DNA of 64,000 nucleotides. Origin: Streptomyces sp. NBC_01481. GTDB taxonomy: Bacteria; Actinomycetota; Actinomycetes; Streptomycetales; Streptomycetaceae. The position numbers and the translations under genes are program-made. Within the stretch, counting starts at the first letter, position 1, and every line of letters starts with the position of its first letter. The notes beneath the pieces are model-generated. The model ran no database searches. It worked only from the letters and a program-made list of their open reading frames with translations, and had not been told where the DNA came from. The stretch is taken from positions 1,225,470 to 1,289,469 of the forward strand of contig NZ_JAPEPT010000002.1 of the NCBI RefSeq assembly GCF_026339995.1. The letters are read 5' to 3'. Of the stretch, positions 59,593 through 64,000 are shown one piece after another.

Positions 59593-60954
59593 ATGGCGGG
59601 GATCCGCCCCCGGATGCTGAGTGACGTGAACGAGACAACCGCCCCGCACGGCAGCCCGCCCACCCTCCGTCGCTCTTCTCGCATTCACCGCGCGTGGTTC
59701 GTCGCCGTCGTCACCTTTGTGACGATCATCGGCGCCGCCGCCTTCGCGTCCCTGCCCGGTCTGCTGATCGAGCCGCTGCACAAGGAGTTCGACTGGTCGC
59801 GGGGCACGATCGGCTTCGCGGTCTCGGTCAATCTCGCGCTGTACGGGCTCACCGCGCCGTTCGCCGCGGCGCTGATGGACCGCTTCGGCATCCGCCGGGT
59901 GGTCGCCGTGGCCCTGTCGGTCATCGCGCTCGGCTCCGGGCTGACGGTCTTCATGACGACGGCCTGGCAGCTGGTCCTGTACTGGGGAATCCTGGTCGGC
60001 CTGGGCAGCGGCTCGATGGCGCTGGCCTTCGCCGCGACAGTCACCAACAGGTGGTTCGTGCGGCGGCGCGGTCTGGTCACCGGCATCCTCACCGCGGCCG
60101 GCGCCTCGGGCCAGCTGGTCTTCCTCCCCCTGCTCTCCTGGCTGGTCGAGCACCACGGCTGGCGCCCGGCCGCGATCACCGTCGCGCTCTCCGCGCTGGC
60201 GGTCGTCCCCTTCGTCTGGCTGCTGCTGCGCGACCACCCGGCGGACGTGGGGATCGCGGCGTACGGCGCGGACGGCTTCACGCCGAAGCCGGACCCGGTT
60301 CCCGGCGCGGCCCGCCGAGCGCTCAAGGTGCTGTTCCGGGCGGCCCGCACGGGGCCGTTCTGGCTGCTCGCGGGCACCTTCGCCATCTGCGGCGCATCAA
60401 CCAACGGCCTGGTCAAAACCCACTTCGTGCCCGCGGCCCACGACCACGGCATGCCGATCACGGCGGCCGCGTCGCTGCTCGCGGTGATCGGTGTCTTCGA
60501 TGTCGTCGGCACGATCGCCTCGGGCTGGTTCACCGACCGCTTCGAGGCCCGGCGGCTGCTGGCGGTCTACTACGCGCTGCGCGGCATCTCCCTGCTCTTC
60601 CTGCCGATGCTGCTGGCACCGTCCGTCCACCCGCCGATGCTCTTCTTCATCATCTTCTACGGCCTCGACTGGGTGGCGACGGTCCCGCCGACGATCGCCC
60701 TGTGCCGCGAGCACTACGGCGAGGACAGCGCGATCGTCTTCGGCTGGGTCCTGGCCTCCCACCAGGTGGGCGCGGCGGCGGTGGCCTTCGCGGGCGGCGT
60801 GGCGCGGGACGTGTTCGGCTCGTACGACGTGATCTGGTACGCCTCGGGCGCGCTGTGCGCGGCGGCGGCACTGATGGCCCTGGTCATCCGCCGCAGGCCG
60901 CTGGCTCCGCTGCCGGGCTCTCTTGTGAAGGGTGCGCCCGACCCGGTTGCCTGA
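59593..60954 (+). CDS. MFS transporter
   Basis: A 453-residue protein with twelve hydrophobic segments and an MFS pattern (loop between helices 2 and 3: ALMDRFGIRRVVAV, about residues 96-109). It starts divergently from the GlxA-type regulator, 38 bases away. The ATG at 59593 is used; an internal ATG at 59614 is nearly as good. Monocarboxylate or drug substrates are both possible. Confidence 0.9.
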   Translation: MAGIRPRMLSDVNETTAPHGSPPTLRRSSRIHRAWFVAVVTFVTIIGAAAFASLPGLLIEPLHKEFDWSRGTIGFAVSVNLALYGLTAPFAAALMDRFGIRRVVAVALSVIALGSGLTVFMTTAWQLVLYWGILVGLGSGSMALAFAATVTNRWFVRRRGLVTGILTAAGASGQLVFLPLLSWLVEHHGWRPAAITVALSALAVVPFVWLLLRDHPADVGIAAYGADGFTPKPDPVPGAARRALKVLFRAARTGPFWLLAGTFAICGASTNGLVKTHFVPAAHDHGMPITAAASLLAVIGVFDVVGTIASGWFTDRFEARRLLAVYYALRGISLLFLPMLLAPSVHPPMLFFIIFYGLDWVATVPPTIALCREHYGEDSAIVFGWVLASHQVGAAAVAFAGGVARDVFGSYDVIWYASGALCAAAALMALVIRRRPLAPLPGSLVKGAPDPVA

Positions 60955-60981
60955 CGCTCACACCGGTGGCGAAACGGCTGC

Positions 60982-61299
60982 TCAGTTGCTCAGCTTGCGC
61001 GGTCCAGCGGCTCGAAGCCGACGGTTGAGCCGCAGTCCGAGCGCTGCGGCGAACCGCTCGAGCAGCGGCAGGGTCGGCATCGTCCCACCTGCCTCGAAGC
61101 GAGCCACGGCGGGCTGCTGAAGCCCGGCCTCCTGGGCGAGCTGGGCCTGGGTCATCCCAAGAGCCTCCCGGCGCTCACGCACAGCGCGGCCGACTTCGTA
61201 GCGGATCCGGGTCGCCTCGTACGCCTCCTGCGCTTCGGGGTGCGCGAGGGTCTCCTGCCTCAGCTCGGCCCAAGGCTCACTCTGCGGCGAACGAGACAA
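60982..61299 (-). CDS. XRE-family HigA-like antitoxin (orphan)
   Basis: A protein of about 105 residues, start at a TTG (61299), because the in-frame ATG at 61359 would overlap the DUF397 gene by 80 bases. The XRE helix-turn-helix is clear: RERREALGMTQAQLAQEAGLQQPAVARFEAGGTMPTLPLLERFAAAL (the last two thirds of the protein). The N-terminal LAHPEAQEAYEATRIRYEVGRAV is typical of HigA-like antitoxins that follow a HigB toxin. Here the preceding gene is DUF397, so this antitoxin has no adjacent toxin. Its start overlaps the DUF397 stop. Confidence 0.7.
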   Translation of the reverse strand: MSRSPQSEPWAELRQETLAHPEAQEAYEATRIRYEVGRAVRERREALGMTQAQLAQEAGLQQPAVARFEAGGTMPTLPLLERFAAALGLRLNRRLRAAGPRKLSN

Positions 61300-61480
61300 A
61301 GGCTTCCCATCCGGCCGTCGCGAAGGAGAGCGACGGCAATTCCCGGTTCTTCGAGTCACGGACGCGTACGGTGCCGTGTGCTGCGGCGACTTCGACGCAG
61401 TCCCCGCCGCCCGAGCCGCTGTAACTGCTCTTGAACCACCTCAGTTCGGCACCGTCGGCGCCAGTCTGCTCAGCACTCAT
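61277..61480 (-). CDS. DUF397 protein
   Basis: A 67-residue protein with the family core LRWFKSSYSGSGGGDCVEVAA, then VRVRDSKN. DUF397 proteins are usually paired with XRE regulators in Streptomyces and act as small partners that counter them. Its ATG overlaps the stop of the XRE gene (ATGA). It lies between that gene and the HigA-like gene. Confidence 0.92.
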   Translation of the reverse strand: MSAEQTGADGAELRWFKSSYSGSGGGDCVEVAAAHGTVRVRDSKNRELPSLSFATAGWEAFVSFAAE

Positions 61481-62313
61481 AGTTCTCCTGCCACGCGCTC
61501 GATGAATCGCGCGGACTCGTCGACGTTCAGGGCTTGCGAGCGCAGCTTGCCATACCGCAGTCCGAACGAACTCACCCTGGCTGGGTCGCTGACCACGACA
61601 CCAGTCTCCTGCGACTCGATGTAGCCAACTTGCCGATGCTCGAAGGTCTCCAACAACACCATCGGCCCGTTCAGCCCAGGATGGAATCCCCGAGCCGTCA
61701 ACATCACCTGGATCTCCATGTTCCGCGGCTTTGCCTGCTGCAGCAGATGCTGAAGCTGCCCCTGCATCACCTCTACGCTTTCCAGCGGGTTCCGGAGCGC
61801 CGCCTCCCCGATGATGAAGCTCAGTTCCGCGACTGGTGTCCGAGTGAGGAGCTTCTGCCGGTTGAGCCGCGCCTCTACGTGCTGCTCGATCGTCTCCTCG
61901 CTCAGCTGCGGGGCAGTGCCCGGCGAACAACTCGCGCGCGTACGCCTCGGTCTGCAACAGACCCGGTACAAGCAGCGGGTCGTATGAGAACCGGCTCACC
62001 GCCTCGGTCTCGATGAGGGCGAAGTCCTGGAAGAACGCTGGGAGTTTCGCTCTGTCCACATCGTCCTGCAACGCCGCCAGTACCCCACCCGCCCTCAACA
62101 CGGTCTCCGCCGCATCCGTGAACGCAGCCTTCGCCGGGCGCCGACCCTGCTCGATGGAGGCCACCTGCTCGTAGGAGTACCCCACCGCGTCGGCCAGCAC
62201 CTGCTGTGTCAGGTTCGCCTTGTCTCGAAAGAGCTTGACCAACTTCCCGTAACCGACCCAGATCGGCGGCTTGTCGTCGTTCTCGTCCCGCTTCTTCTCC
62301 TGGCGGGCCATCA
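61477..62313 (-). pseudogene. XRE-family regulator with apparent frameshift
   Basis: Full-length Streptomyces XRE-DUF5753 regulator of about 278 residues, but split in two frames. The N-terminal part has the helix-turn-helix (KLVKLFRDKANLTQQVLADAVGYSYEQVASIEQGRRP) and the start of DUF5753 (LLVPGLLQTEAYARELFAGHCP). The frame then shifts at the run of four G at 61910-61913 (C on the coding strand), and the rest continues in another frame (QLSEETIEQHVEARLNRQKLL ... to RVAGEL). One missing C would explain it. Start ATG at 62313. It overlaps DUF397, so if translation stops early, DUF397 translation may also fall. It could be a sequencing error. Confidence 0.75.
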
Positions 62314-62471
62314 TCCGCACCACATCCTCAACTAGGTGCCGAACCAACCGAAGTGGCGCCCGCAAGGTCACGTCTGTCGCCCCGTACAACCATGCCCCCG
62401 ACCCGTACAGCCACCCCCGGTACGCCGATCCGCCCTGTTCAGGCTATCCACAGCAACGGCACGGTCACGCT

Positions 62472-62957
62472 ATGAAGTCGAAAGTTGCCGCCCCCGACCA
62501 TTCCCTCACCGTTCGTCTCAGCAGCACCCGCCGCGGCGCGCGCCTCGCCCGGCGGCTCGTCGTCGCCGAGCTGGATCAATGGGGGTTCTTTCCCGCGAGT
62601 CCCCTCGCTCAGGCCGCCGAGACCGTCATCGCGGAACTGGTCGCCAATGCGATCACCCATGGCCGCTCCCCGGGCCGGGACTTCGGCCTGTCGCTGACCC
62701 GCACCAGCGATGCGATCCGTATTGCCGTTTCGGACACCAGGCCCGAGCGGCTCCCGCCCGAGTGGGGAACCCTCACTGTGCCGCCCGCGGAGGTGGACAG
62801 CGGGCGTGGCCTGCTGCTGGTCGACGCGCTCGCCGTCCGCCGGGGCTGCGACGTACGCGACACGATCGTCAAGACGGTCTGGGCCGAGCTGGAGCTCCCG
62901 ACAGGGATGACGGAAAACCACCCCTGTTCCGAGGGAAGAACTAGAGGGGGACCGTGA
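62472..62957 (+). CDS. stand-alone HATPase (anti-sigma kinase-like)
   Basis: A 161-residue GHKL ATPase with box N ETVIAELVANAITHGRS (about residues 55-71) and SGRGLLLVDALAVRRG (about 114-129). Such small HATPases usually sit divergent from an XRE-DUF397 pair, exactly as here, with a 158-bp shared promoter region (62314-62471). Its stop overlaps the GTG of the next gene (GTGA). Confidence 0.85.
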   Translation: MKSKVAAPDHSLTVRLSSTRRGARLARRLVVAELDQWGFFPASPLAQAAETVIAELVANAITHGRSPGRDFGLSLTRTSDAIRIAVSDTRPERLPPEWGTLTVPPAEVDSGRGLLLVDALAVRRGCDVRDTIVKTVWAELELPTGMTENHPCSEGRTRGGP

Positions 62958-63461
62958 ACAGCGCGCAGCGCATGTACGCACACATCAAGTTCAGGGAGAA
63001 GCTAGTTACATGGGGAGGCGTTCGAGAGTTTCTTCCATGACGTGATGTGCGCTCGCTACCCGGACTTCCTCGACGTACGCACCCACGGGAACCTCGGCGA
63101 CCAAGGCTCCGACGGGCTCAGTCTGCACGCCCGCAAGCTCTACGCCTGCTATGCGCCGCGTAGTTTCGACGCTGCGAAGTTACGCAAGAAGTTCCACGAC
63201 GACCTGAACTCCGCGCTCGCGCAACGTATGGGTCAGTTCGGCACGTTCGTCTTCGTTCACAACGATCTGCGCGGTGTTCATCCCGAGGTCGGCACGATGC
63301 TGATGGAGGCAGATCGGGCATCCCAGGGACGAGAGAAGATCGTCAAATTCTCGACCTTGTTGACCAACCTTGTGGTCTTTCATACGACGCTGGACGGCGC
63401 AGGCGGGGCCGTACACGTTCGCGGACGTTGCCCTGTCTGGCTGGCCGGGTCTGTCGTTTGA
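62954..63461 (+). pseudogene. frameshifted, shortened gene, possibly ABC-three-component-system related
   Basis: From the GTG at 62954 the frame reads YAHIKFREKLVTWGGVREF, then shifts at a TTT run (63029-63031, one extra T) and continues FHDVMCARYPDFLDVRTHGN, ..., FVFVHNDLRGVHPEVGTMLMEADRA. After removing one T it is a single frame of about 168 residues. The sequence resembles the N-terminal part of proteins I remember from ABC-three-component defence loci, but this is memory and could be wrong. The C-terminal domain is missing: the frame stops at 63461 inside a hairpin. Confidence 0.5.
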
Positions 63462-63475
63462 GTGACAGACCCGGC
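63444..63475. terminator. strong hairpin at end of the shortened gene
   Basis: GCCGGGTCTGTC (63444-63455) pairs perfectly with GACAGACCCGGC (63464-63475), with an 8-base loop that holds the stop codon. It separates this gene from the convergent TetR gene. Confidence 0.7.
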
Positions 63476-63566
63476 TGGCCCGTGACCTGCCGCCCGATCG
63501 TCCGCTCGGGTGCGTGCAGTCCCACACACGCCCAACCTTCGTCGGGTAGTGGGCCGTTGGCGGCTG

Positions 63567-64000
63567 TCATTGTTGGCGGTTGGGGGCGAGGGCGATCGCG
63601 GCGCGTACGCCGGGAGCGACGAGGGCGTGGAACAGGGCGTCGGCGCGGTCGGGGCTGTCGTCGTCGCTGCCGTGCTCGGCCCACCAGGCCATCGTGGCGA
63701 GAAAGGCTGCGACGACGAACTGGACGACGAGCTCGGTGGGCACGTCGGGGGCGGGGGCGGTGGGTGTCAGCGCCTTGAGCTCGTTGCGGACGAGGTCGGC
63801 CAGCAGGTGCTGCATCTCTCGGAGGACGGGCGCGCCGCTGGGCGAGCCGGTCAGGGCGCGTCCGAGTTGTCGCTGGTCCTGGACGTGGCGGAACATTTCC
63901 AGGCTGAAGCGGAACAGGCGCTCGGGGGCCCGGGAGCCGGGGTGCGGCTGTTCCAGGATGGCCCGCAGGTGGACGAAGCCGCTGCGCATCAGGTCCTGCC
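63567..64000 (-). CDS. TetR-family regulator, C-terminal part only
   Basis: The frame is open to the window edge; the N-terminal helix-turn-helix lies beyond 64000. The visible 140 or so residues form the ligand-binding helical domain typical of actinobacterial TetR proteins (RLFRFSLEMFRHVQDQRQLGRALTG, then VVQFVVAAFLATMAWWAEHG). Confidence 0.75.
   Translation of the reverse strand, partial: QDLMRSGFVHLRAILEQPHPGSRAPERLFRFSLEMFRHVQDQRQLGRALTGSPSGAPVLREMQHLLADLVRNELKALTPTAPAPDVPTELVVQFVVAAFLATMAWWAEHGSDDDSPDRADALFHALVAPGVRAAIALAPNRQQ

Noticed and set aside
1..64000. CRISPR arrays, rRNA, tRNA, prophage or integrase genes
   Set aside because: No regularly spaced direct repeats, rRNA-like blocks, cloverleaf sequences or phage/integrase genes were seen; I could not run tRNA or covariance searches.

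Overview
The window is very GC-rich DNA with strong G/C third-position bias, GTG/TTG starts, many four-base stop/start overlaps (ATGA, GTGA), a subtilisin-inhibitor gene, XRE-DUF397 pairs and stand-alone HATPase genes. All of this points to a Streptomyces chromosome. From memory, the order citrate synthase, pdxH, UPF0309 SIS protein, DtxR-type iron repressor matches the SCO4387-SCO4394 neighbourhood of S. coelicolor; this was not checked. I see no rRNA, tRNA or CRISPR array.

Layout. 1-858: end of a DMT/EamA exporter. 936-11354: one tightly packed operon (DinB-like protein, AtuA-like protein, two-subunit biotin-dependent acyl-CoA carboxylase, acyl-CoA dehydrogenase, acyl-CoA ligase, enoyl-CoA hydratase, TetR) behind a perfect 18-bp palindrome; its content resembles the acyclic terpene (atu) or leucine (liu) pathways. 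11401-12050: a RHH/PIN toxin-antitoxin pair. 12115-13307: leader peptide, hairpin and an IPNS-like oxygenase. 13286-19055: citrate synthase, PdxH, a small minus-strand transcript, a PAS/GAF protein, a MITE, a SIS protein and a DmdR-type iron repressor. 19607-34201: alpha/beta hydrolase, SSI inhibitor, secreted beta-propeller, Pro-rich membrane proteins, an ABC exporter, a Prim-Pol-like protein, an Nsd-type TPR regulator, a solute-binding lipoprotein and PurU.

34213-41035 is the most unusual locus. A 1,237-residue protein joins a trypsin-like protease, a PknG-like kinase and TPRs. It is divergent from a small Trypco2-like gene and followed by a four-helix membrane sensor and a solute-binding lipoprotein. 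This recalls the mycobacterial glnX-glnH-pknG amino-acid-sensing module. A 181-bp MITE sits in frame inside the lipoprotein's signal peptide and adds a TTA codon.

41058-48153: formyl-THF cyclo-ligase homologue, a TPR protein lacking its HTH, a Pcm-like methyltransferase, an EF-hand protein, a STAS protein, a sigma/anti-sigma pair and a secreted ricin-type lectin. 48230-58563: a second acyl-CoA degradation locus (CoA ligase, amidohydrolase, paired acyl-CoA dehydrogenases, cyclase, SDR, third acyl-CoA dehydrogenase, Zn-ADH). It carries three copies of a CTGAC-centred inverted motif in its divergent promoter regions and a long nested palindromic repeat. 58571-64000: a GlxA-type regulator divergent from an MFS transporter, then an XRE-DUF397-HATPase cluster and an adjoining gene containing two apparent frameshifts, and a TetR gene cut by the window end.
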